DNA of 49,867 bases from Polyangiaceae bacterium. Its GTDB lineage: Bacteria; Myxococcota_A; Polyangia; Polyangiales; Polyangiaceae. Where the stretch lies: the NCBI GenBank assembly GCA_013361525.1, contig JABFXY010000017.1:1-49867 (forward strand). The letters are read 5' to 3'. Both the position numbers and the translations under genes were made by a program. Below the pieces are notes generated by a model that made no database searches, had not been told where the DNA came from, and worked only from the letters and a program-made list of their open reading frames with translations. This document shows positions 36,747-45,950 of this stretch, piece by piece; the stretch's first letter is position 1, and each line of letters starts with the position of its first letter.

Positions 36747-36797
36747 AGGCGCGTACGCTAGCCGATTCGCGCTCGTTGGTTTAGACCCGACCCCGTG

Positions 36798-38141
36798 ATG
36801 GAGCCCGGGTCCCAGCTGCGCGACGGACGGTATCGGGTCGTCCGCCAGCTCGGGGAAGGCGCGCAGGCGACGACCTACGAGGCCGTCGATGCGCGCGAAG
36901 GGCGGCTCGTCGCCGTCAAACGCTTCATTGTCCGCGGTGCGAGCTCTTGGAAAGAGGTGGAGCTCGCCGAGCGCGAGGCGCACGTGCTGCGTTCGCTCCA
37001 GCACGAGCTCGTCCCCCGTTTCGTCGAGAACTTCGAGGAGGACGGGGCGCTCTATCTAGTCACCGACATCGTCGAGGGCGAGAGCCTCGCGGCGCTGCTC
37101 AAGCGAGGGCAGCGCTTCGGTCGCGCGGACGTGGTGAAGCTCGTGTCCGACCTGTCCGACGCGACGAGCTACCTGCACGGTCGCGCGCCTCCGGTCATTC
37201 ATCGCGACATCAAGCCTGCGAACGTCGTTTTGCGCAAAGACGGCAGGCATTGCCTCGTCGACTTCGGCGCCGTTCGCGCGAAGCTCGCGAAGAGCGGCGG
37301 CAGCACGGTCGTCGGCACGTTCGGGTTCATGGCGCCCGAGCAGTTCCAGGGACGCGCGATGCCGCAGTCCGACGTGTATGCGATCGGCGCGACGGCGCTG
37401 TCGCTTCTCACCGGTCGCGAGCCCGAAGAGCTTCCTCATCGAGGGCTCCAGATCGACGTGCGCGCATCGCTCGGACCCACCGCCGACGAGCCGCTCGTGC
37501 AGGCGCTCTCGTCGATGCTCGAGCCGGATCCGGATCGCCGCCCCGCGAAGCTAGACGGCATCCTGAAGACGCTCGGACGACCGGGCGCAGAACGTCCGCC
37601 TTCGGGCAAAGGGCCGGGAGGATCTCCATTCGGATCTGGCGGCGGATCTCCCTTCGGCCCTGGGCGCGGGCCGTTTTCGCGCGATGGTCGCAACCAGGGA
37701 CCGTTCGGTCCGCGTCCGTTCGCGCGGCCTCGACGCCCGCGTGGCGGACGCGACGCCGAGCTCGGCCCGCCGACCGCGGTTTCGCGCATCGTGCTCGGTG
37801 TCGCCCGCACCGCCGTGTTCCTCGCGGTGGTCGTGTTCGTCCCGCTGTTGCTCGCGACGCTGTCGCTCGTGTTCGGCAAACCTCTGCGCGTCGCGGCCGC
37901 GAAGGTTCGTGACGCGGGCCACCGCGCGATTCGACGCATCGACCGCGTGCAAGCCGAAGAGATGGATCGCGTCGCGCGCGTTCGCGCCGGTGTCCGCGTG
38001 GACTCGACGGACCCGAATGCTCCGCATGTCCGCGTCGCGGACGTCGACGGCGATCATGATGCTGCGGCGGAGGCCGAGGCGGCTGAAGAAGAACGTCGCG
38101 AAGCCGAGTCGCGAGCGTCGCGCGGATCGCGCAGGCGCTGA
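36798..38141 (+). CDS. Ser/Thr protein kinase with Gly/Pro-rich linker and membrane segment
   Basis: The 447-residue product has a Hanks-type kinase domain: LGEGAQATTYEA, Lys41 in VAVKRF, HRDIKPANVVL (His about 135), CLVDFGAVRAK and GTFGFMAPEQF. The DFGAVR form and short activation segment place it in a subgroup unlike the other kinases here. It is followed by a Gly/Pro/Phe-rich linker with SPFG repeats and a hydrophobic segment near 340-363 (FLAVVVFVPLLLATLSLVFG), then a charged tail rich in Ala, Glu and Arg. GTG 36795 is an alternative start. Confidence 0.92.
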   Translation: MEPGSQLRDGRYRVVRQLGEGAQATTYEAVDAREGRLVAVKRFIVRGASSWKEVELAEREAHVLRSLQHELVPRFVENFEEDGALYLVTDIVEGESLAALLKRGQRFGRADVVKLVSDLSDATSYLHGRAPPVIHRDIKPANVVLRKDGRHCLVDFGAVRAKLAKSGGSTVVGTFGFMAPEQFQGRAMPQSDVYAIGATALSLLTGREPEELPHRGLQIDVRASLGPTADEPLVQALSSMLEPDPDRRPAKLDGILKTLGRPGAERPPSGKGPGGSPFGSGGGSPFGPGRGPFSRDGRNQGPFGPRPFARPRRPRGGRDAELGPPTAVSRIVLGVARTAVFLAVVVFVPLLLATLSLVFGKPLRVAAAKVRDAGHRAIRRIDRVQAEEMDRVARVRAGVRVDSTDPNAPHVRVADVDGDHDAAAEAEAAEEERREAESRASRGSRRR

Positions 38142-38196
38142 CGATCGTTCGGGGCGTTCCCGCGCACCCGGCATGAGGCGTGCAGTATCGCCCTCT

Positions 38197-39105
38197 ATGA
38201 AGACCAGCTCTTTGACGCCATCGGTGCGTCGTGTGCTCACCGCGGTCGATGACGATCCGGCTTCGGATGAAGCGCTCGTCGCGGGTGATTGGCTGGCGCG
38301 GACGTTCGGCGCGCACTTGGGGGTCGTCCACGTTTTGCCGGGCTTCCCTGGGCGTGGCAACACGCCTCAGCGTGCGAACGGTGAAGGTCCCGATCGAGGC
38401 GTCATCACGGCGCAGATCGAAGATCTCACCGCTCACGTCTCGCAGCGCACCGGCCGGACATCGAGCGCGTTCGAAGTCTTCATCGACCGCGGTCCCATCG
38501 AGGACGAGATCGTCGAACGCGCGAACATGTTCGCGGCCGACATCATCGTCGTCGGCACCCACGGGCGACACGGCGTCGATCGCGTCGTCGCGGGCAGCGT
38601 CGCGGAGCTGGTCGTTCGTCGCGCGCCGTGCCCGGTGTTCGTCGCGCGTCCTTCGCCGAGGGACGGTCGCATCATCGCCGCTTGTGATCTCGCGCAGTCG
38701 ACGCCGCTGGTCCTGCGCTGGGCGGGCGCGATTTCCCAGCGAGCAGGTGGAACGATCCTCGCGACGCACACGGTGGAGATGGCAATGAGCGATGTCGCCC
38801 TCGTCGCGACGACGATCTTCGGCGGCGCCGTCCCACCGCAGCCCGACGCCGAATCGGCGCAGGCCCTGCGCACCGCTGCAACCGGCGCGCTCCGCGCAGA
38901 GCTCACGGGCGCGTCCGTGATCGCCGAGACCGAGGTCCTCACCGGGCCGGCGACGACCATGGTCTCTGCACGCGCACGCGATCTCGGGGCGTCGCTCATC
39001 GTTTGCGGAACCCATGGTCGAAAGGGCCTCTCGCGCCTTGCGCTCGGCAGCGTGGCCGAGACGCTCGTGCGACACGCGCCGTGCAGCGTGCTCGTCGTTC
39101 GGTGA
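38197..39105 (+). CDS. Universal stress protein with two UspA domains
   Basis: The 302-residue product has two UspA domains in tandem. The first (about residues 1-150) ends with the ATP-binding motif [20 protein letters not shown]; the second (about 155-302) ends with [20 protein letters not shown]. Both keep the G-x2-G-x9-G-S pattern typical of ATP-binding members. Tandem Usp proteins are cytoplasmic and respond to stress or starvation in other bacteria. ATG 38173 is an alternative start 24 bases upstream. It runs in the same direction as the aldo/keto reductase 103 bases later. Confidence 0.93.
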   Translation: MKTSSLTPSVRRVLTAVDDDPASDEALVAGDWLARTFGAHLGVVHVLPGFPGRGNTPQRANGEGPDRGVITAQIEDLTAHVSQRTGRTSSAFEVFIDRGPIEDEIVERANMFAADIIVVGTHGRHGVDRVVAGSVAELVVRRAPCPVFVARPSPRDGRIIAACDLAQSTPLVLRWAGAISQRAGGTILATHTVEMAMSDVALVATTIFGGAVPPQPDAESAQALRTAATGALRAELTGASVIAETEVLTGPATTMVSARARDLGASLIVCGTHGRKGLSRLALGSVAETLVRHAPCSVLVVR

Positions 39106-39208
39106 GCGCATCGCAGGATCCGACAAGACCCCGACAGGATGCGCACTAGCGCGGTGTGCGGCCCGCGGCTTACACCTCTCGTCACCAAACGTTGCGAGGG
39201 AGATGACG

Positions 39209-40195
<987 letters not shown>

Positions 40196-40210
40196 ACATG
40201 GCTCGCGGGT

Positions 40211-40247
40211 GACGGCGGCGGTTGGTCCGTTCGGATCAGCCGCCGTC
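40211..40247. terminator. Hairpin between convergent reductase and regulator genes
   Basis: The arms gacggcggc (40211-40219) and gccgccgtc (40239-40247) form a perfect 9-bp stem. The right arm covers the last codons and the stop of the minus-strand LuxR-type gene. It probably terminates the reductase transcript; no T-tract is present. Confidence 0.45.
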
Positions 40248-41276
40248 GTGGCTCGCGATCCTCGCCACGAGCGCAGCGCGCGAGCTCACCTGAGCCTTTT
40301 CGAAGATCGCGGCGATATGCGCCTCGACCGTACGATCCGAAATGCCCAGCTCGGCTCCGATGCGCGCGGAGCAATGGCCTTGCGCGAGCCACGACAGCAC
40401 GTCGCGCTGGCGCGCCGATAGCGCCCATACCTTTCCGAGCGAGGCGGCCTTGTCCTCGAGCGTCGGGCTCGCGTTTTCGACGATGAGAAACCAAGCCGCC
40501 GCACCGGTCGCGACGACAGGGGTCACGTTCATGCCGACCGGGGCCTTTGCCTGGACGGCGCGTCGCAATCGCTCGCGGACGTCGGCACCATTTCGATCGA
40601 GCGCCACGCGTCCCGCTTCGTTCACGTGGATGGGCGCTCCATTTTGCGCGACGAGGAACGCCGGCGCGCCGATGGCTTCCATCGTCGCGTGAAGCGCGGC
40701 GCGCATCAGCGGCGCGGTGCGCGTCGCGCGCTCGAGCAAGAGGCGCCGGCGAAAATGCGGAATCAACCTCGTCAGCGTCGTCTTCGCGCGCACCGACGGC
40801 GGCCTGGACCAGAAGCCTCCGAGCCAGCCGAGCAGGCTCGGGCCGTCACAAATCAGCGCTCGGACCTGCTCTTCGACCCTAAGACGAAAGGGCACGAACA
40901 GCGCTTTCACGACCGGCGGTGGGTCGTGCTCGGGGTAATGGGGGCGCAGCCGATCCCAATCGATGATTCGATTGCGATCCCACGCGGCCGGGCGCGATGG
41001 ATCGTAGACCGCCCATTTCCCATCCGTCTTGCCGACGACTTTGCGAAACGCCTCGCGAAACGCATGGCCGTCGAAGCCGATGCCTTCACACGTCGGCACG
41101 GCGAAGCCCTCGCCGTCTCGCTCGAGCGAGTGGAACAACGTCTTGTCGGCTTCGAAGATCTCCGCAATCGTCGGCATACAGTCGGCGATCGCGTCGGGCG
41201 CACCTTCGCGAAACGTCAGCAGCGTGGCTGCGACGTCATCGATCGCGCGAAGGTCCGCGTTACTCGGCCGAGCCAT
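40236..41276 (-). CDS. LuxR-type HTH transcriptional regulator
   Basis: The 346-residue product has a C-terminal LuxR/FixJ-type helix-turn-helix (WALSARQRDVLSWLAQGH, IGAELGISDRTVEAHIAAIF) at about residues 282-338. The N-terminal 270 residues have no recognised signal domain, although the part just before the DNA-binding domain (PAFLVAQNGAPIHVNEAGRV) resembles a PAS-like fold found in related regulators. There is no receiver domain, so the signal is probably bound directly or comes from another route. It is isolated, with convergent metabolism genes on one side. Confidence 0.9.
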   Translation of the reverse strand: MARPSNADLRAIDDVAATLLTFREGAPDAIADCMPTIAEIFEADKTLFHSLERDGEGFAVPTCEGIGFDGHAFREAFRKVVGKTDGKWAVYDPSRPAAWDRNRIIDWDRLRPHYPEHDPPPVVKALFVPFRLRVEEQVRALICDGPSLLGWLGGFWSRPPSVRAKTTLTRLIPHFRRRLLLERATRTAPLMRAALHATMEAIGAPAFLVAQNGAPIHVNEAGRVALDRNGADVRERLRRAVQAKAPVGMNVTPVVATGAAAWFLIVENASPTLEDKAASLGKVWALSARQRDVLSWLAQGHCSARIGAELGISDRTVEAHIAAIFEKAQVSSRAALVARIASHDGG

Positions 41277-41612
41277 TCCCCAGGGCGGAGGCTATCACCG
41301 GTCGTCGGCGTCACACGGCGTGTCCTAAAGACCCCCCCCGCCGTATGCGCCTGTAGACGTGTTCGCCAAGAAGAGCGGGCCGAAATGCTCGCCGCTATAG
41401 GTAGAAGTACCTAGGCGCTCCGGCAGGCCACCCACGTCGTATCGCTGGCACTCGAGCGGTCTCGAGTGCCAGCGCGGGCCCTGATCCAGCCGTTTGAGCG
41501 TCGAAATGAATCGAATGGCCGCCGTCGGGGGCGCCCGGCTCCGGGGCGGTCCGCGCCCGCGTGACGATCGACCCCGCGCACGAATGGCTGTTACGCTGCC
41601 CCCCGCCCAAGG
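41277..41612. other. Intergenic region with a strong palindrome
   Basis: This 336-base gap lies between the divergent starts of the LuxR-type gene and the TRAP operon. No supported gene is present. It contains an eight-base C-run near 41331, a small inverted repeat aggta-gaag-tacct near 41399-41412 and the long perfect palindrome described separately, so it is a likely regulatory region for both flanking transcripts. Confidence 0.5.
41443..41474. promoter_or_regulatory. Perfect 14-bp inverted repeat upstream of the TRAP operon
   Basis: The arms cgctggcactcgag (41443-41456) and ctcgagtgccagcg (41461-41474) are perfectly complementary around a 4-base loop cggt. It is 138 bases before the first gene of the operon and has no T-tract. 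It may be an operator, an attenuator or a terminator of an unseen transcript. Confidence 0.5.
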
Positions 41613-42704
41613 ATGACCCCTCCGCCGCTTCGACACGCAGATCCTTCTCGTCCCGACGACCGTCTCGCAGCCGACGCATCCGCGCACCTCGCGAAGAGCT
41701 CGGGTCTCCAGCTCGTCGCGGAGCTCTACGCGCGCTTGCGCGATATGGAGTTTCCCTGGTGGACGCCGGAGCAATTGCGCGACGCGTTCCCCGCCAAAGA
41801 TCGCATGGCGTGGCTCGCCGAGCGCCCCGACATCCGGCAGCGCATCACCACGCAGCTGACCGGCCTCGCCCCGCGCGCCGCGCGCAACAAGACGCCGGAA
41901 TTTCAAGCGCAGCTCATCGACTCGGTCATCGACGAGGGCGACATCTCGCTCGACATCTTCGAGTCCGCGTTCGAGCCGACGGACGTCGCCGTCTATGCAC
42001 CAGCCGCGGAAATCTTTCGCCTGTTCCGGCGCCGCATGCCTTGGGACGACGATGCGACGGCGCACCAGGACCTCGTCGGTTGGCTCATCGGCGCGCTGCT
42101 CGCCGACAAGAGCTCCCTCGACGGAACGGCTCGCACACCCATCCTGACGGCGCTTCAGGTTCGCACGGCGATCGACGGGCGCGTTTGGCACTCGCGCGTC
42201 CCGCTGCACGTGCGCGTCGCGATCGACGACGCTCGTTTCGCGGCCCAGCGCGAGCGGCCGACCGAGCCGTACGGTGTCGAGCGCGACCTCGCGATCGCGA
42301 CGCCCGCGCTGATCGCCGCGAGCATCCCGCTGCGCGATCTCACCGGCGTGATGGATGCCGCCACGCAGGCGCTCGGCTTCGACGACGGAACGTCGGTGAG
42401 GCCGACCGCGCGCGAGGCGGGAACCCGGTCGAGCGTCGCGCCGCGTCCAGCGGCAGACGACAGCGTCCCAAGAGCTGCGGACCCCGAAGATCTCTCGTGG
42501 TCCGGTGGTCCGGAAATCGAGATTCAATCGGCTCACGAGACGGAGCCTCCGTCGTTCGCGGACGACGAAACGTCGGGGCCGAGCACGCGTGATCCCGAGC
42601 GCGACGAGATGGAGCACACGAACCCGTGGCGCGTGCCGGCCCTGTCGGGCGACTTGGCGCAGATCGCGGCGGACCTTCGCGACGAATTGAAGAAGAAGGA
42701 ATAA
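41613..42704 (+). CDS. Hypothetical protein, first gene of the TRAP operon
   Basis: The 363-residue product is not recognised. The first 270 residues look globular and mostly helical (LQLVAELYARLRDMEFPWWT, EIFRLFRRRMPWDDDATAHQ), while the last 90 are acidic and disordered. It has no signal peptide or membrane segment, so it is not the missing TRAP solute-binding protein. It ends 6 bases before the small TRAP subunit, so the genes are surely co-transcribed; a regulatory or accessory role is possible but not shown. Confidence 0.75.
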   Translation: MTPPPLRHADPSRPDDRLAADASAHLAKSSGLQLVAELYARLRDMEFPWWTPEQLRDAFPAKDRMAWLAERPDIRQRITTQLTGLAPRAARNKTPEFQAQLIDSVIDEGDISLDIFESAFEPTDVAVYAPAAEIFRLFRRRMPWDDDATAHQDLVGWLIGALLADKSSLDGTARTPILTALQVRTAIDGRVWHSRVPLHVRVAIDDARFAAQRERPTEPYGVERDLAIATPALIAASIPLRDLTGVMDAATQALGFDDGTSVRPTAREAGTRSSVAPRPAADDSVPRAADPEDLSWSGGPEIEIQSAHETEPPSFADDETSGPSTRDPERDEMEHTNPWRVPALSGDLAQIAADLRDELKKKE

Positions 42705-42710
42705 CGGCGA

Positions 42711-44165
42711 ATGGTGAAGAAGAAGGGCGGCAAACAACAGCGGGGAGGGCAGGGCCCGACCGCGAAGGGAGGGTCGAAGTCCGCACCTCCTCCGCGACCG
42801 GTTTCTGGTGCGCCTCCGGCGCAACCGGAATCGGCCGCGAAGCCTGCCGAGACCGAAGAGGTTTCGCCTCCGGCCGCGAGCGTCGACGTCGATCGCCCCG
42901 ACGACGAGCCGAAGAAGAAAGACCACGTCGAAGACAACGTCGCGAAGGGGCCTGAATACGCGGCTCCCGGTTCGAGCGCGCCGCCGTCGTCGACCGCCGT
43001 TCAAAAGGAAGCCGGTCCGCCGCTCGCGCGTGCAGCGTGGGGCAAGCCCTTCGTCACGATCGAGCGCTGGTGGACCTGGTTCGAGGTGCGGCTCCTCGTC
43101 GTCGTGATCCTCGGCCTCGTCTTCTCGATGGTTCTGTGGGTCTCGCTGCAGGGCATGAGCGCGCCCGTCGAATCGGAGAGCAAGGCGGGGCTCGTGTTCC
43201 GCGGCATCGTGGGGGCGATCGCCATCGGCCTCGCCGCCTGGCTCGGAACCGGCAAGCTCGGTCTCGATCGAATGAAGCGCACCATCGCGGCGATGGCCGG
43301 CATCGCCGTCGGCGCCGCCATTGCGCCGAGTTGGCGCCACGCGGGTGTCGACTACTTCGGCAACGTCCAGAACTGGCTCCAAGAAGGCTCGAGCCTCACG
43401 ATGTTCGGTCAGCTGCGCGGCGTCTCCACGCGGCTCACCGTCGTCCTGGCGTTCATCGGCGGCAGCCTCGCGGCAGCGAGCGGCAAGCACATCAACATCG
43501 ACGTCGCGCTCCGCTTCGTGAAGGACCGCTTCAAGCTGCCGGTGTTCGTCCTGCAGACCGCGGCGACGGTCGTCTTCTGCGTCGTCGCGGGCCTCGCGTT
43601 CTTCGAATACATCGCCATTACGAACTTCAATGCGAAGCCGGAGTCGACGCGCTCCGAGAAGTACAAGGTGGTGGACGACGCGGTCGCGCAGGATCTCTTC
43701 CTGTGGCGCAAGCAGATCGGCTTCGACCTGTCGGCGACCACACACGTCCTCGGCGGCGGCAAATGGGACGACGCCGAGCGCCTCAGTGGCCGGCAGTGGA
43801 ACGAGTTCCTCGAGACGAGCGGCTATCGCGACTACTTCACGCCCGAACAAGTACAGAGCCTGAAGTCGCCCGACGAGTACCTCGACGAGTCGCGTCTGCC
43901 GCTCGCCGTCGGTCCCGAAGGCCCCCCGCGAAACCTCCTCGTTCGGACGATGAACCTCACGTTCGCCGCCGGGTTCTTCTTCATGGCGCTTCGATTCCTG
44001 CTGCGGCTCATCCTGGTTCTTTCCGGACACCAATCGATCGAGCCCGAGTCCGACTACGACCCAGACGCCGATCCGAAGCGGCACGCCGAGCGCGAGCACG
44101 CGGGTGACGTCGCCGCACACGACGCCGGCTCCAAAGATTCGCCGAGCGGCGGGGAGGTGGCGTGA
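42711..44165 (+). CDS. TRAP transporter small membrane subunit (DctQ-like) with long N-terminal extension
   Basis: The 484-residue product has an unusually long hydrophilic N-terminal extension of about 110 residues, starting MVKKKGGKQQRGG and rich in Pro, Ala and Lys. Several membrane segments follow: FEVRLLVVVILGLVFSMVLW, VGAIAIGLAAWLG, LTVVLAFIGGSLAAA, VFCVVAGLAFFEY and AAGFFFMALRFLLRLILVL. The DctQ signature is seen as SGKHINIDVALRFV. Typical DctQ subunits are near 170-200 residues, so this one is more than twice the normal length, partly because of a large loop of about 130 residues before the last segment. Its stop overlaps the start of the large subunit by one base. Confidence 0.88.
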   Translation: MVKKKGGKQQRGGQGPTAKGGSKSAPPPRPVSGAPPAQPESAAKPAETEEVSPPAASVDVDRPDDEPKKKDHVEDNVAKGPEYAAPGSSAPPSSTAVQKEAGPPLARAAWGKPFVTIERWWTWFEVRLLVVVILGLVFSMVLWVSLQGMSAPVESESKAGLVFRGIVGAIAIGLAAWLGTGKLGLDRMKRTIAAMAGIAVGAAIAPSWRHAGVDYFGNVQNWLQEGSSLTMFGQLRGVSTRLTVVLAFIGGSLAAASGKHINIDVALRFVKDRFKLPVFVLQTAATVVFCVVAGLAFFEYIAITNFNAKPESTRSEKYKVVDDAVAQDLFLWRKQIGFDLSATTHVLGGGKWDDAERLSGRQWNEFLETSGYRDYFTPEQVQSLKSPDEYLDESRLPLAVGPEGPPRNLLVRTMNLTFAAGFFFMALRFLLRLILVLSGHQSIEPESDYDPDADPKRHAEREHAGDVAAHDAGSKDSPSGGEVA

Positions 44166-45817
44166 TGGGTAAAATCTACGCAGCCATCGTCACCCTGCTG
44201 ACCCTGATGGCGATGCCGCTTTTCGCCGTCATGGGCGGCATCTCGATCGTCGGCTGGCTGACCGAGGAAGAAGAAGCGCGCAGGCACATCATGTTCCTCG
44301 CGCCGAACGTTCTCGACGAGCAGCGGTTCCTCGGTAGCCCGATCCTCGTCACGATCCCGCTGTTTACGTTCGCGGGCTACCTGATGGCCGAGTCGCGCAC
44401 GCCGGACCGATTGGTCCGCGCGGCGAGCGCCGTTCTCGGATGGATGCCCGGTGGCCTCGCGATCGTCTGCATCGTCGCGAACGCGTTCTTCACCACGATG
44501 ACCGGCGGTAGCGGCGTCACCATCGTCGCGATCGGCGGCATGCTGTATCCGGTCCTGCGCAAGCAGGGTTATCCGGATCGCTACGTCCTCGGCCTCGTTA
44601 CCGCAGCCGGTGCCGTCGGGCTCCTCTTCTTCCCGAGCCCGCTCGTCGCCGTCTACTCGTTCATCGCGGGCGTCGACATCAACAAGGCGTACCTCGCGAC
44701 GTTCTTCCCGGGCGTCGCGCTCGCGCTCGTGTTGATGGTGCACGCAGTGCTCGTCGGCATTCGCGAGAAGGTGCCGCGCGGCAAGCTCGACCTTCGCGAA
44801 GCGGCGATCGCCGGCTGGGAAGCGAAGTGGGATATCGCCGCGCCGTTCCTCGTCGCCGGCGGCATCATGACCGGCCTCATGGGCATCGACGAGGCGTCGG
44901 CCGCCGCCGCGCTCTACGTGCTCATCGTCCAGGTCTACGTCTACAAAGACCTCAAGTGGAAGGACGTCCTTCGCATCGCGCGTGAGTCGGTCGCGCTCGC
45001 GGGCGCCATCCTCGTCATCATCATGATGGCGACGGCGCTCACGAACTGGGTCATTCAGGATCGAATCCCCCAGACCATCCTCGATTTCTTCACCGCCAAC
45101 GGGATGGACACGGTTTGGGAGTTCATCATCATCCTGAACGTCTTTTTGTTCGTCCTCGGCGTCGTGATGGACGAGTTCAGCGCGATGCTCGTCGCGCTGC
45201 CGCTCGTCATGCCGCTCGCCGCGCGCTTTGGTCTGTCGCCGTTCCACCTCGCGGTCATGTTCCTTCTGAACATCGAGATCGCGTACATCTCGCCGCCGAT
45301 CGGCGTGAACCTCTACATCGCGAGCTTCCGGTTCAACGCCCCGCTCGCGCGCGTCTACCGCGTCGTCATGCCGTTCGTGTGGCTGCTCACGGCCGGCCTC
45401 GTTCTGTTCATCCTGTTCCCCAAGCTCTCGACGTTCCTCATCGACCCGAGCATCAAGGAGCTGCACGCCGAGGCCGACAAGACCGGGCTCGCCCCGCGCG
45501 ACGCGTGGATCCTCGAGTGCGTGCAGGAGGACAAGAACAACCCGCGCCCATGCACCCAAGCCGACAAAGAGAAGTGGGGTGAAGACGGCACGCGGCCACA
45601 ACACGTAGAGACGAACGTCCCCGAAGGTGAAGAGCCGCCGCCCGTACAGCTCACCCACGAAGAGCAGGTGAAGCAAAAGAAAGACTCCAACGACCTCTTC
45701 GCCGAAATGATGGGCGACACCCCGCCCGCCGCCGACGCCGGCACCGAAGACGCAGGCGCCACCGAAGACGCCGGCCCCGCCACCGAAGACGCCGGCCCCG
45801 CAGAAGAGAAGAAATAA
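44165..45817 (+). CDS. TRAP transporter large permease subunit (DctM-like) with C-terminal tail
   Basis: The 550-residue product is the large TRAP permease that, with DctQ, forms a sodium-driven importer for organic acids or similar solutes. Family features are LVTIPLFTFAGYLMAES, MPGGLAIVCIVANAFFTTMT, GSGVTIVAIGGMLYPVL, LGLVTAAGAVGLLFFPSP, FLVAGGIMTGLMGIDEASAA, LFVLGVVMDEFSAMLVALPL and YISPPIGVNLYIAS, spread over about 12 membrane segments. After the last one, a hydrophilic tail of about 120 residues ends in repeated Glu-Asp-Ala-Gly-Pro motifs, which is not usual. GTG 44162 is an alternative start. No DctP- or TAXI-type binding protein lies in the window. Confidence 0.92.
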   Translation: MGKIYAAIVTLLTLMAMPLFAVMGGISIVGWLTEEEEARRHIMFLAPNVLDEQRFLGSPILVTIPLFTFAGYLMAESRTPDRLVRAASAVLGWMPGGLAIVCIVANAFFTTMTGGSGVTIVAIGGMLYPVLRKQGYPDRYVLGLVTAAGAVGLLFFPSPLVAVYSFIAGVDINKAYLATFFPGVALALVLMVHAVLVGIREKVPRGKLDLREAAIAGWEAKWDIAAPFLVAGGIMTGLMGIDEASAAAALYVLIVQVYVYKDLKWKDVLRIARESVALAGAILVIIMMATALTNWVIQDRIPQTILDFFTANGMDTVWEFIIILNVFLFVLGVVMDEFSAMLVALPLVMPLAARFGLSPFHLAVMFLLNIEIAYISPPIGVNLYIASFRFNAPLARVYRVVMPFVWLLTAGLVLFILFPKLSTFLIDPSIKELHAEADKTGLAPRDAWILECVQEDKNNPRPCTQADKEKWGEDGTRPQHVETNVPEGEEPPPVQLTHEEQVKQKKDSNDLFAEMMGDTPPAADAGTEDAGATEDAGPATEDAGPAEEKK

Positions 45818-45822
45818 GCGGC

Positions 45823-45936
45823 AGAGGGGTCGCCAAGAGCGCCAAGGGCAGAAAGAGCGAGAAGAGGAGGTTTGAGAATGTATTTACAAACTCTCTTCTT
45901 CCTCCTTCTGCCCTTGGCGCGCTTGGCGACCCCTCT
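45823..45936. repeat. Large imperfect palindrome between TRAP and kinase genes
   Basis: The left arm begins agaggggtcgccaagagcgc at 45823 and the right arm ends as its near-perfect complement at 45936. Roughly 44 of 51 positions pair, with one single-base gap, around a short AT-rich centre (gaatgtatttac). The arms also contain a purine-rich/pyrimidine-rich strand bias (agaaagagcgagaagagg). It may act as a strong terminator for the TRAP operon, or be a dispersed palindromic repeat. Confidence 0.7.
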
Positions 45937-45950
45937 CGTCTGAGGAAGAG

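Noticed and set aside
41325..44120. A 931-codon open frame opposite the TRAP operon
   Set aside because: It is antisense to recognised TRAP membrane segments and has Arg/Glu-rich shadow composition.
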